From assembly GCA_903847655.1 (NCBI GenBank), contig CAINEG010000050.1, positions 1-18,640 on the forward strand: a stretch of 18,640 bases of DNA. Reading direction: 5' to 3'. Origin of the DNA: an uncultured Bacteroidota bacterium. GTDB taxonomy: Bacteria; Bacteroidota; Bacteroidia; Chitinophagales; Chitinophagaceae. Below the pieces are notes generated by a model. The model was not told the origin of the DNA. It saw only the letters and a program-made list of their open reading frames with translations, and searched no databases. A program made the translations under genes and the position numbers. The number at the start of each line of letters is the position of its first letter. Position 1 is the first letter of the stretch. Below, piece by piece: positions 1 to 8,700 of the stretch.

Positions 1-28
1 CCCCGAGTAATCGGGGGGACCCTTTTTT
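1..28 (+). terminator. Rho-independent terminator of an upstream gene, 5' arm cut by the window edge
   Basis: A 6-bp stem CCCCGA/TCGGGG closes on a GTAA (GNRA-type) tetraloop at 1-16. The 3' arm continues as GGGGACCC directly into six Ts at 23-28. Bases 17-22 (GGACCC) have no partner inside the window; I infer that the missing upstream bases pair with them, giving a stem of about 12 bp directly abutting the T-run. It would end the transcript of whatever precedes pyrH. Confidence 0.7.
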
Positions 29-73
29 GTTGCCCCAAAATTCTTATCTTGCAAGTACAAAATATGTAGAACT

Positions 74-790
74 ATGTTGCCAAAATACAAGCGTGTATTA
101 TTGAAATTATCAGGAGAGGCATTATTAGGAAATCAAAAAACCGGAGACCCCTTTGATCCTAAAATTATTGAACAATATGCCAATGAAATTAAGCAAGTAG
201 TTGAACTAGGGGTGCAAGTAGCCATTGTTATAGGAGGAGGAAATATTTATAGAGGAATGAACGAAGCAGATAGCGGTATCGAGCGAGCACATGGAGATTA
301 TATGGGAATGCTAGCCACTGTAATTAATGCAATGGCCATTCAAGCCATGTTGGAAAAAATAGGCGTGTATACAAGATTACAATCTGCTATTGTAATGGAA
401 CAAGTTGCAGAACCTTATATTCGTCGTAAAGCATTGCGTCATTTAGAAAAAGGGCGTGTAGTTATATTTGGAGCAGGTACAGGTAATCCTTATTTCACTA
501 CCGATACCGCAGGATCGTTGCGTGCGATTGAAATGAAGGCAGATGTTATTTTAAAAGGAACGCGTGTAGATGGTGTTTATGATAGTGATCCTGAAAAAAA
601 TCCTGCAGCAGTTAAATTTGAAAAAATTAGTTTCCAAGAATGTATATCAAAGAATTTAAAAGTAATGGATACTACTGCATTTACTTTATGCATGGAAAAC
701 AAATTACCTATTATTGTATTTGACATGAACCAGCCAGGAAATTTATTAAAAGTAGTGCAGGGCGCTGCCATTGGTACCTTGGTGGGATAG
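74..790 (+). CDS. pyrH: UMP kinase (uridylate kinase)
   Basis: Cytosolic enzyme that phosphorylates UMP to UDP with ATP in pyrimidine nucleotide synthesis. The 238-residue length is normal for bacterial PyrH of the amino acid kinase family. Visible motifs: KLSGEAL at 11-17 (phosphate-binding N-terminus), GGGNIYRG at 54-61, GDYMGMLAT at 74-82, [12 protein letters not shown] at 135-146 (UMP site), [12 protein letters not shown] at 162-173 (nucleotide site) and MDTTAFTLC at 198-206. The ATG at 74 gives the expected N-terminus [16 protein letters not shown]. It follows a terminator, so it should have its own promoter in 29-73, although I see no good TAnnTTTG box there. No terminator follows it before the TolC-type gene 69 bases downstream. 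Confidence 0.97.
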   Translation: MLPKYKRVLLKLSGEALLGNQKTGDPFDPKIIEQYANEIKQVVELGVQVAIVIGGGNIYRGMNEADSGIERAHGDYMGMLATVINAMAIQAMLEKIGVYTRLQSAIVMEQVAEPYIRRKALRHLEKGRVVIFGAGTGNPYFTTDTAGSLRAIEMKADVILKGTRVDGVYDSDPEKNPAAVKFEKISFQECISKNLKVMDTTAFTLCMENKLPIIVFDMNQPGNLLKVVQGAAIGTLVG

Positions 791-795
791 TAAAG

Positions 796-824
796 TTTGC
801 GCTTTCACCACTGATGTAATTTTT
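796..824 (+). promoter_or_regulatory. Weak candidate promoter for the orphan TolC-type gene
   Basis: TTTG at 796-799 is followed after 17 bases by TAATTTTT at 817-824, which matches seven of eight positions of the Bacteroidota TAnnTTTG element. It lies 36 bases before the ATG at 860. In such AT-rich DNA a chance match is quite possible. Confidence 0.25.
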
Positions 825-859
825 TCGAGTTTTGGTATTGGCTCACTTAATTTTATAGT

Positions 860-2185
860 ATGCAAAAGTCCATTTATATATTTTTACTCCTTTGTTTTTC
901 ATTGCTAATTAACGCAAATGCACAAAATGCGATTAGCCTAAATGAGGCCATCAAAACAGCGATTCAAAATAGTTACGATATTCAATTGGTGGAGAATAAT
1001 TTAACGATTGCCAAAAACAATAATGATTATGGTGTGGCGGGCGGACTACCCACAGTTTCAGCTACTGCCAATAATAATAAATCATTATCCACCATTGAAC
1101 AAAAATTTGCCGATCCAACGCGTAATACGACTAAAACAGGAGTAGACGGGAACACATTATCAGCTGGGCTTACAGCTTCAGTGATCATTTTTAATGGGTA
1201 TAGAATTATGGCTTTTAAGGATCGTTTAGCCATGATTGAAAAGCAAAATGGTTTTTTATTGCAATCGCAAATGCAAAATACCACGGCGCAAGTAATGCAA
1301 CAGTATTACAATGTAGTGCGTCAACAAGCCTATTTAAAAACCATAGAAAAATCAATCGAAACAAGTCGAGAAAGAGTAGACATTGTTAAAACAAGACAAC
1401 AAATTGGGGTGGCCAATCAAACCGATATTTTACAATCTAATATAGATTTAAATGCATTATTACAAGCCAAGCAAAATCAATTATTAATTATTGCACAAGC
1501 CAAAACAGATTTAGCTAGAACTATTAATAATAAAGATGATGTTAGCTCCTCCATTGTCATTAATGATACGATTGCGATCGATAATCAATTAAGTTTTGAT
1601 AAAGGAGCTACTAGCATTTCCTTAGGCTTAAACAACAACCCTCAATTAGCTGCTTTAAGTACACAGATAAAAATAAATCAACAGTTAGAAAAAGAAACCA
1701 AGGCCTTAATGTATCCTACACTAAGAGCAAGTACGGGTTATAATTTAAGTAGCAGTAGTTCTGCTGCTGGCTTTAGTTTATTAAATGAAAACTATGGTCC
1801 ATTTTTAGGCGTCAACCTATCTATTCCTATATATACCGGAGGTGCAGCTAAAAAAACTTTAACAAATGCAAGAATCAATTCAAAAAATGCCGAACTGCAA
1901 ACACAAAGTTTAAGTAAGGATATTTATACGAATGCTTATAAAACTTTTGATGCCTATAAAAATAGCATCGAACAATTGCCCATTGAAACGGATAATTATA
2001 GCATGGCGGCATCATTACTAGGCTTAGTCATGCAAAAATATCAATTGGGGCAAGCCACCATGGTAGATGTAAAACAAGCGCAACAAAGTTTTGAAAATGC
2101 TGGCTTTAGATTGGTAAGTTTAAAGTACACCGCAAAAGTGGCAGAGATTGAATTAAAACGTATTTCGAATCAATTGAAATTTTAA
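860..2185 (+). CDS. TolC-family outer membrane efflux protein (orphan)
   Basis: An outer-membrane channel protein of the TolC/OEP family, 441 residues, expected to form a trimeric barrel with a periplasmic helical tunnel. Residues 1-21 are a signal peptide (hydrophobic IYIFLLLCFSLLI, cleavage at NANA/Q). The mature protein starts with the family hallmark ISLNEAIKTAIQNSYDIQLVENNL, and a second copy of the helical repeat begins around 'LSLGLNNNPQLAALSTQIKINQQL'. The C-terminal helix contains KYQLGQATMVDVKQAQQSFENA, the usual second OEP signature. Unlike the second TolC-type gene (10575-11909) it has no adaptor or RND permease beside it, so it must serve a transporter encoded elsewhere. An aminotransferase gene starts 7 bases after its stop, so the two are probably co-transcribed. 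Confidence 0.9.
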   Translation: MQKSIYIFLLLCFSLLINANAQNAISLNEAIKTAIQNSYDIQLVENNLTIAKNNNDYGVAGGLPTVSATANNNKSLSTIEQKFADPTRNTTKTGVDGNTLSAGLTASVIIFNGYRIMAFKDRLAMIEKQNGFLLQSQMQNTTAQVMQQYYNVVRQQAYLKTIEKSIETSRERVDIVKTRQQIGVANQTDILQSNIDLNALLQAKQNQLLIIAQAKTDLARTINNKDDVSSSIVINDTIAIDNQLSFDKGATSISLGLNNNPQLAALSTQIKINQQLEKETKALMYPTLRASTGYNLSSSSSAAGFSLLNENYGPFLGVNLSIPIYTGGAAKKTLTNARINSKNAELQTQSLSKDIYTNAYKTFDAYKNSIEQLPIETDNYSMAASLLGLVMQKYQLGQATMVDVKQAQQSFENAGFRLVSLKYTAKVAEIELKRISNQLKF

Positions 2186-2192
2186 AGACTAG

Positions 2193-3329
2193 ATGCAGTC
2201 AAAGCTTCCCCATATTGGCACTAGTATTTTTACAGTCATGAGCCAATTGGCGGTAAAGCATAATGCCATCAATTTAGGCCAGGGCTTTCCCGATTTTCCC
2301 ATGAGTGAAGCACTTATAGATTGTGTGACAACAGCCATGAAAGCTGGCGGGAATCAATATGCGCATACCAATGGGGCGCCTATATTAAGAGAAAGATTGG
2401 CAGAAAAAATTAATTTCTTATACCAAACTACCATCCACCCTGAAACCGAAATAACGGTTACACCGGGAGGCACGTATGCTATATTTTCTGCTTTTTCTAC
2501 CATCATTCAACCAGGCGATGAAGTCATCATTTTTGAACCTGCTTATGATAGTTATATTCCCAATATTACTTTCAATGGAGGTATTGTGGTGCCCATTGCT
2601 TTAGAGTTTCCTAATTATAGTATTCCATGGGATAAGGTAAAAGCGGCCATTACTAAAAAGACAAAAGCGATATTAGTGAATACGCCACATAATCCAACAG
2701 GCGTAGTAATGACCAAGGAAGATATGCTTCAATTGCAAGATATAGTATTGAGCAATCACTTATACTTGATCAGTGATGAGGTATACGAGCATTTAATTTA
2801 TGATCAAAAGCAACACGAAACGGTGATGAAATATCCCGATTTATTTGCACGTAGTTTTGTTTGTTTTTCTTTTGGTAAAACTTATCATTGTACAGGATGG
2901 AAATTAGGGTATTGTGTGGCTCCTGAAAATTTAATGAAAGAGTACCGAAAAGTACATCAATTCAATGCCTTTAGTTGTGACAGCCCCAAACAATTGGGCA
3001 TCGCAGCTTATATGGACAATAAAGAAGCTTATTTATCCTTGGGGATTATGTATCAGGCAAAAAGAGATCATTTAAGAAACTTATTAGCGCCAACAAAATT
3101 TAAATATATTCCTTCTTCTGGTTCTTATTTTGAATCTTATAGTTATGCGGCCATCTCTAATGAATCTGATAAATTATTCGCTGAAAAATTAGTCAAAGAA
3201 TATGGAGTGGCCGTGATTCCCATGTCGGCATTTTATCATGATGGCACCGATCATAAAGTGATACGACTTTGTTTTGCTAAAAAAGAGGCTACACTAGATG
3301 CGGCGGCGGCCTGTTTACAAAAAATATAA
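2193..3329 (+). CDS. PLP-dependent aminotransferase, methionine/kynurenine type (YbdL/MtnE-like)
   Basis: Class I/II fold-type I aminotransferase of 378 residues. NTPHNPTG at 163-170 carries the PLP-contacting Asn167, SDEVYEH at 194-200 gives Asp195 and Tyr198, SFGKTYHCTGWKLGYCVAP at 226-244 gives the Schiff-base Lys229, and VIRLCFA at 357-363 gives the substrate-carboxylate Arg358. The string SFGKTYH-TGWK-GYC and the start LPHIGTSIFTVMSQLA resemble E. coli YbdL, a methionine aminotransferase, and the kynurenine aminotransferase group; these use 2-oxo acids such as KMBA in methionine salvage or aromatic substrates. Substrate is inferred from family resemblance only. It starts 7 bases after the TolC-type gene and ends 24 bases before galK, so it probably sits in the same transcript, though the three products share no obvious pathway. 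Confidence 0.88.
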   Translation: MQSKLPHIGTSIFTVMSQLAVKHNAINLGQGFPDFPMSEALIDCVTTAMKAGGNQYAHTNGAPILRERLAEKINFLYQTTIHPETEITVTPGGTYAIFSAFSTIIQPGDEVIIFEPAYDSYIPNITFNGGIVVPIALEFPNYSIPWDKVKAAITKKTKAILVNTPHNPTGVVMTKEDMLQLQDIVLSNHLYLISDEVYEHLIYDQKQHETVMKYPDLFARSFVCFSFGKTYHCTGWKLGYCVAPENLMKEYRKVHQFNAFSCDSPKQLGIAAYMDNKEAYLSLGIMYQAKRDHLRNLLAPTKFKYIPSSGSYFESYSYAAISNESDKLFAEKLVKEYGVAVIPMSAFYHDGTDHKVIRLCFAKKEATLDAAAACLQKI

Positions 3330-3353
3330 TTAAACATAAAAACATTTTATTTT

Positions 3354-4526
3354 ATGTTAGCCATTCGCAGTCAATTTTTGAATCATTTTAATTACGCTCC
3401 TTCACTTGCAGTAAAATCGCCTGGGCGCATTAATTTAATTGGAGAACATACCGATTATAACCATGGATTTGTGCTACCTGCAGCCATTGATAAATACATT
3501 GAAGTAGCGATAGGCAAAAGAACCGATGGCGCAATACATATGGTGGCATTGGATTTGGGACAAACTATAATTTTACCAATTCACCATCTAGCGCCACATG
3601 CTACACCATGGGTGAACTACCTCATTGGGGTAGTACATCAAGTGATAGAAAAAACAAATACTAAAGACGACCTCATTAAAGGTTTTGATATTTGTATACA
3701 AGGCAATATTCCTAGTGGAGCAGGCTTGTCTAGTTCTGCAGCCGTGGAATGCGCGGTGATATTTGCACTGAATGAATTGTATCAATTGCAATTAACTAAA
3801 ATGGAAATGGCCTTAATGGCACAAAAAGCCGAACACGAGTTTGCAGGTGTCAAATGCGGACTGATGGATATGTTTGCCAGTTTGCATGGACAAAAAAATA
3901 AAGTAATATTTTTGGACTGTGCTAGCTTAGCCTATGCCTATTATCCTTTAGAGTTAAAAGACTATAGTATTGTTTTATTCGATACGCAAATAAAACACGC
4001 ACTAGCCAGTTCTGAGTATAATACCCGTAGATTAGAATGTGAGCAAGGATTAAAAATGATTCAAGAAAAATATCCTGCTGTAAAAATATTCAGGGATATT
4101 AATACAGAGCAAGTTGAAGATTGTTTGGGATCTAATAAGGTTTTAACTGGTGTTAAAATATATCAAAGATGTAAATATGTGGTAGAAGAAATTGAGCGGG
4201 TACAATTAGCAGTAAAAGATTTAACTGCTGGGGACATGGAAGCTTTTGGGAAAAAAATGTTTGCCACTCACGAAGGCTTATCAAAATTGTATGATGTGAG
4301 TTGTCCCGAATTAGATTTTTTAGTGGAAGCGGTCAAGCAAAATGAACATGTGATTGGTGCAAGAATGATGGGGGGTGGCTTTGGTGGCTGCACCATTAAT
4401 ATCATAAAAAATTCGGAATTGGATCTGATTAGTAAGGAACTAGCTGCTGCCTATTTAAAAAAATACCAAAAGCCATTAGCGGTCTATCCTATAAGTATAG
4501 AAGAAGGCACGCATCTACTAGCATAA
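3354..4526 (+). CDS. galK: Galactokinase
   Basis: GHMP-family sugar kinase that phosphorylates alpha-D-galactose at C1, the first committed step of the Leloir pathway; cytosolic. Length 390 is typical. The galactokinase signature GRINLIGEHTDYN is at 24-36 (Arg25 near the transferred phosphate; Glu31, His32 and Asp34 contact the sugar). The ATP-binding GHMP motif IPSGAGLSSSAAVE is at 119-132, the catalytic-base segment CGLMDMF at 168-174 (Asp172), and the C-terminal GGGFGGC at 340-346. Most galactokinases I know read C-G-x-M-D-Q; here Gln is replaced by Met173. No galT or galE lies in the window. The gene ends at a bidirectional terminator facing the galM-like gene. Confidence 0.95.
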   Translation: MLAIRSQFLNHFNYAPSLAVKSPGRINLIGEHTDYNHGFVLPAAIDKYIEVAIGKRTDGAIHMVALDLGQTIILPIHHLAPHATPWVNYLIGVVHQVIEKTNTKDDLIKGFDICIQGNIPSGAGLSSSAAVECAVIFALNELYQLQLTKMEMALMAQKAEHEFAGVKCGLMDMFASLHGQKNKVIFLDCASLAYAYYPLELKDYSIVLFDTQIKHALASSEYNTRRLECEQGLKMIQEKYPAVKIFRDINTEQVEDCLGSNKVLTGVKIYQRCKYVVEEIERVQLAVKDLTAGDMEAFGKKMFATHEGLSKLYDVSCPELDFLVEAVKQNEHVIGARMMGGGFGGCTINIIKNSELDLISKELAAAYLKKYQKPLAVYPISIEEGTHLLA

Positions 4527-4557
4527 AAAAACCAGCTTTTTTTGAAAGCTGGTTTTT
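4527..4557. terminator. Bidirectional rho-independent terminator between galK and galM
   Basis: Stem of 13 bp (4527-4539 with 4545-4557): an A-run, then CCAGCTTT, loop TTTTG, AAAGCTGG, then a T-run. The flanking A and T runs make it work in both directions, ending galK (stop 4526) on the plus strand and the efflux/galM operon (stop 4579) on the minus strand. Confidence 0.92.
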
Positions 4558-4578
4558 AATATATTTAAATTTTACTAA

Positions 4579-5721
4579 TTACTTGGTAGAAAAATTATAC
4601 ACCGTTGTTTGGTGATAGGTCTCTCCTGGTTTTAATAAAGTACTAGGAAATCCAGGCTGGTTAGGACTATCAGGGAAATGTTGGGTTTCCAAAGTCAAGG
4701 CATAATGCTTATTGTAGACCAAGCCTTTTTTTGTACCTGTTAAAGTACCAGTTAAGAAATTACCAGTATAAAATTGAATGCCAGGTTCTGTAGTCGCTAC
4801 TGTTAAATAACGCCCACTGATTGGTTCATAGACGGATGCTATTTCTTGCAAGCCATCTGCTTTGTTCAATACCCAGTTATGGTCATAGCCACCTGCTACT
4901 TTATCAAGGTCTTGACCCACTTTTTTAGGGGTCGTAAAATCCATTGGCGTTCCTTTAACATCTAATAGTTCACCTGTTGGAATTAAATTACTATCTACAG
5001 GTGTATATTTATTGGCATTCAATTGTACGATATGCTCATAAATATTTGGGGACTTACCAGCAGTTAAATTAAAATAAGCATGATTGGTTAAATTAAGTAC
5101 GGTGGTCTTATCTGTAGTAGCAGTATATTCAATTTTAATTGAATTGTTTTCAGTTAAAGTATACACTACTTGTACTTTTAAATTTCCTGGATAACCTTCC
5201 TCTCCATCTACGCTTAAATAACTCAATTGAATGCTAGAATCTCCAGGTAAAACAACCGCTTCCCATAAAACCTTGTCAAAGCCTTTTAAACCTCCATGCA
5301 AGGATTGCCCATTGTTGTTGATGGCCGCTGAATAAGCTACTCCATCTACTTTATAAGCCCCTTTAGCAAGGCGGTTGGCGTATCTTCCAATGATGGCGCC
5401 AAAATAAGGATTGCCTTTTTGAACATAACCATCAATAGAATCATAACCTGTAATTACATCACCCAAAGTACCCGCTTTATCCTTTGTAATTATTTTAGTA
5501 AGAATGGCGCCATAATTAATGATGCCTACTTGCATGCCAGCGGCATTGGTTAAAGTATACTCTGTTATAGACTTTCCTTCCAAGGTCCCAAAACTTTGAG
5601 TGGTCACAGTTGCTGTATCCATAGCATTTTTATTTGTGTTATTAAATGAACAAGCCAAATTGAAAATGGATAAAAAGCAAAATAACGATAAGCTAACTAC
5701 TAAATATTTTTTCATCATCAC
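4579..5721 (-). CDS. galM: Exported aldose 1-epimerase (galactose mutarotase)
   Basis: Interconverts the alpha and beta anomers of galactose, glucose and related aldoses. The 380-residue product has an N-terminal export signal: MMMKK, a hydrophobic stretch to residue 23, and Cys24 in NLACS, which may be a lipobox although positions -3 and -2 (Asn, Leu) are not canonical. The Asn/Thr-rich linker at 25-40 fits a periplasmic or outer-membrane lipoprotein. Catalytic-domain motifs: GRYANRL at 112-118, SLHGG at 140-144 (His142), NLTNHAYFNL at 210-219 (catalytic His214), GGYDHNW at 277-283 and LETQHFPDSPNQPGFP at 344-359 (catalytic base Glu345). Three consecutive ATGs could start it; I use the first. 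It begins 19 bases after the RND permease stop with no terminator between, so it is probably the last gene of the efflux operon. Confidence 0.92.
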   Translation of the reverse strand: MMMKKYLVVSLSLFCFLSIFNLACSFNNTNKNAMDTATVTTQSFGTLEGKSITEYTLTNAAGMQVGIINYGAILTKIITKDKAGTLGDVITGYDSIDGYVQKGNPYFGAIIGRYANRLAKGAYKVDGVAYSAAINNNGQSLHGGLKGFDKVLWEAVVLPGDSSIQLSYLSVDGEEGYPGNLKVQVVYTLTENNSIKIEYTATTDKTTVLNLTNHAYFNLTAGKSPNIYEHIVQLNANKYTPVDSNLIPTGELLDVKGTPMDFTTPKKVGQDLDKVAGGYDHNWVLNKADGLQEIASVYEPISGRYLTVATTEPGIQFYTGNFLTGTLTGTKKGLVYNKHYALTLETQHFPDSPNQPGFPSTLLKPGETYHQTTVYNFSTK

Positions 5722-5740
5722 TTGTTTTTTATTTTATAAA

Positions 5741-8700
5741 TTAATACCAAGAACCATTAATTGTTTTATCTCCGCCAGCATTGTTGTTGGCCATTCTTCT
5801 TTTTTCATTTCTTCTATGTATAAATGTAGTAATAAACATCAAAGGAATAAAAATAAATGTTAATGGAGGAATGCCTAAAATACTAATCCACTTACCACCA
5901 AAATGACGGCGCATGGGTCTGCGTAAACGTTCTGCAATGATATACATGGCAGGCACGATAAACAAAGTCATAAAGAAGGCAAAGGCCAAGCCATAAATAA
6001 TGGTCCAACTTAATGGTTTCCAAAAGGCTACGTTGTCACCGCCAAAGAAAATATGTGGATTTAACTCACTAAATAAAGTCACAAAATTGATGTTAAAACC
6101 AATGGCAATTGGTAAGAAACCTAAGATCGCAGCAAGGGCAGTTAACAATACAGGAATAATTCTTGTCTTTCCTGCTTGAATCACTGCCTCTCTTGTTTTA
6201 TAGCCTCTTGATCTTAATTCATCGGCAAATTCAATCACCAATATGCCATTTTTCACCACAATACCCGCTAGTCCTACAATACCTAAGCCTGTCATTACCC
6301 CTGAAACTTTCATGCCAAATATAGAGAAGCCTAATAGTACACCAATAATACTAAATAAAATCTCCGTTAAGATAATCACCGATTTAGAAATAGAGTTAAA
6401 CTGCAATACCAATGTAAATAAAATTAACATCAATGCAATCACTAAGGCCTTGCCTAAAAACGCAACGGTCTCTAATTGTTGTTCGTTCTCACCAGTTTGT
6501 TTAACCGTCACCCCTTCAGAAATACCTTTAAAGTTGCCAATGTATTGCGCAATGACTGCGTTTACAGCAGTAGGGTTAAAGCCTTGATCTAGTTTAACAT
6601 TGGATCTTAATTGAATTAATCTCTTCTGATTTTTTCTATTGATGCTACCAAAGGTATTGGTGGGTTCTACTTTTACCAATGAGCTAATAGGAATATTTTT
6701 GACCATTCCTCCAGCCGCCATATCTCTAAAAGATAAACGCATATTTAAAAGATCTACTAAATTATTTCTTTGCAATTCTTCGTTTCTTAATTGAATCTTA
6801 TATTCATCCTTGCCATCTTTAATTTTAGAAATTTCTTTACCAAATAAGGCGGTACGAATTTGCATACCTACTTGTGCACTACTTACGCCTTCAATTAAAG
6901 CACGATCTCTATCAATGGTTAAAGTTAATTCTGGATTCACTAAATCCACATCCATCTTTAATCCATCAATACCTGGAATTTGTGCAGCGTCTAAATAATT
7001 TTTTAAACCCACCGATGTTTTCACTAGTTTATCAAAATCATCTCCTTGTATTTCTATATTCACTGGAGGATCCGTTGGTGGACCATTGGATTCTTGTGTA
7101 ACCGTAAATTCCGCACCAGGTATACCTTTCATCTCTGCACGAATGGCATCTAAATAAGGAGAGGTTGATTTACCATGACGTTTTTCATATTCCACAAAGT
7201 TCACTTGTACACGACCTAATTCAGATCTTGTACTTCTATCGCCACGCATCGGATCTCCGGCACCAACGGCCACATTGGTAATAATACTTTCTACCAGTGG
7301 ATTCTTTTTATTATTATCCATTTCTAAAGCCTTGGCAACTTTATGTTCTACTATTTTAGTGATAGAATCGGTATAGTTTACTTTGCTGCCCACAGGTAAT
7401 TTTAAATAAACATATACTTGGTTAGGATCTCCTTTAGGGAAAAATTCAATACCTACTCTGCCAGTACTAATGCTAATGCCAAAAAACACGAAAGAAAATA
7501 TTAATAAAACAAAAGTGCCTATTAATAATTTAACTGGTCTCCAACCGCCTAAGGCACGACGTAAGATGCGCTCATAGGCCTCCATTAATTTAGGAAGTGT
7601 ATTGGTCTGAAACTTTTCAATTAAATCGGTAATAAAATATTTATTGGCTACAACCAATATCATAAAGAAGATCAATAAATTTCCTAAGAAAGTAAAGCCC
7701 ATCAAGTCTAATAAGACTCCAATTCCAATAGGTATCCAGAAACCTTTTTTCTTAAACATGGCCGATTTTGGTTCCTCAGATTTTACTTCTTCGTGGTTCA
7801 TGAAATCTACTGCAAATACAGGGTTCATGATAAAGGCTACCACTAAGGAAGCAGCTAAGGTGAATATTAACATGGCTGGTAGGTAAATCATAAACTTACC
7901 AATAATACCAGGCCAGAATAGTAAAGGAAAGAAAGGCGCTAAAGTGGTAATCGTACCTGCTAATACAGGAACAAATACTTCACCTGCCGCCATTTTAGCA
8001 GAAGTAGTAGCGGTTAATTTTCCTTTGCCATGCACAAAAATGCGGTGTGTGTTTTCTATGACCACAATGGCATCATCGACAATAATACCTAGACCAAATA
8101 AGAGGGCAAATAAAACCATGAAGTTTAAAGTAATGTGCGAGCCCACTAATAAGTCACCAGCAGGTAACAAAACAAAGGCAACAAACATACTCAAGGGTAC
8201 CGATAAGGCCACAAAGAAGGCATTGGTCACGCCCATAAAGAACATCAATACCAACAAAACTAAAATAAAGCCAATCACAATAGAGTTCACTAAATCTGTA
8301 AATGAACTTTTGGTTCTTATGCTTGTGTCACCTGAAATCACCAAGTTTACATCTTTCGGTAAATCATTGGCTATGGCCTCTTCCACAATTTTTTTCACCG
8401 CATCGGTAGTGGCAATTAAGTTTTCGCCATTACGCTTAATAATATTTAAGGTAAGCACATTCTTGCCATTTAAACGTGCAAAGCTTTCGTTATTCTTCAC
8501 CGTATCTTTAATAGAGGCCACGTCTCTTAAGTAAATTGGGGCACCATTGGCATTGCGTACAATAATATTGGCAATATCATTGGCATTTTTTAATTGACCT
8601 TTTAATTGTAGGTTACGGTTCATCGTACCCACTTCTAATAAACCACCCGATAAATCTAAGTTCTCTCTTTGAATGGCAGCGCTGATATCATCAAAAGTGA

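Noticed and set aside
792..804. Short inverted repeat AAAG...CTTT after pyrH as a possible terminator
   Set aside because: Only four base pairs and no T-run directly after it; not a credible terminator.
5600..5863. 87-codon plus-strand open frame spanning the galM start and permease end
   Set aside because: It crosses the junction of two clear minus-strand genes in antisense; the composition is that of a shadow frame.
6243..6587. 114-codon plus-strand open frame antisense to the permease TM8-TM12 region
   Set aside because: Product is Pro/Thr/Ile-rich mirror translation of membrane helices; no family resemblance.
7944..8534. 196-codon open frame on the plus strand inside the RND permease gene
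   Set aside because: It is the antisense of a strongly conserved RND reading frame; its Lys/Thr/Asn-rich product has no recognisable motif and no start context.
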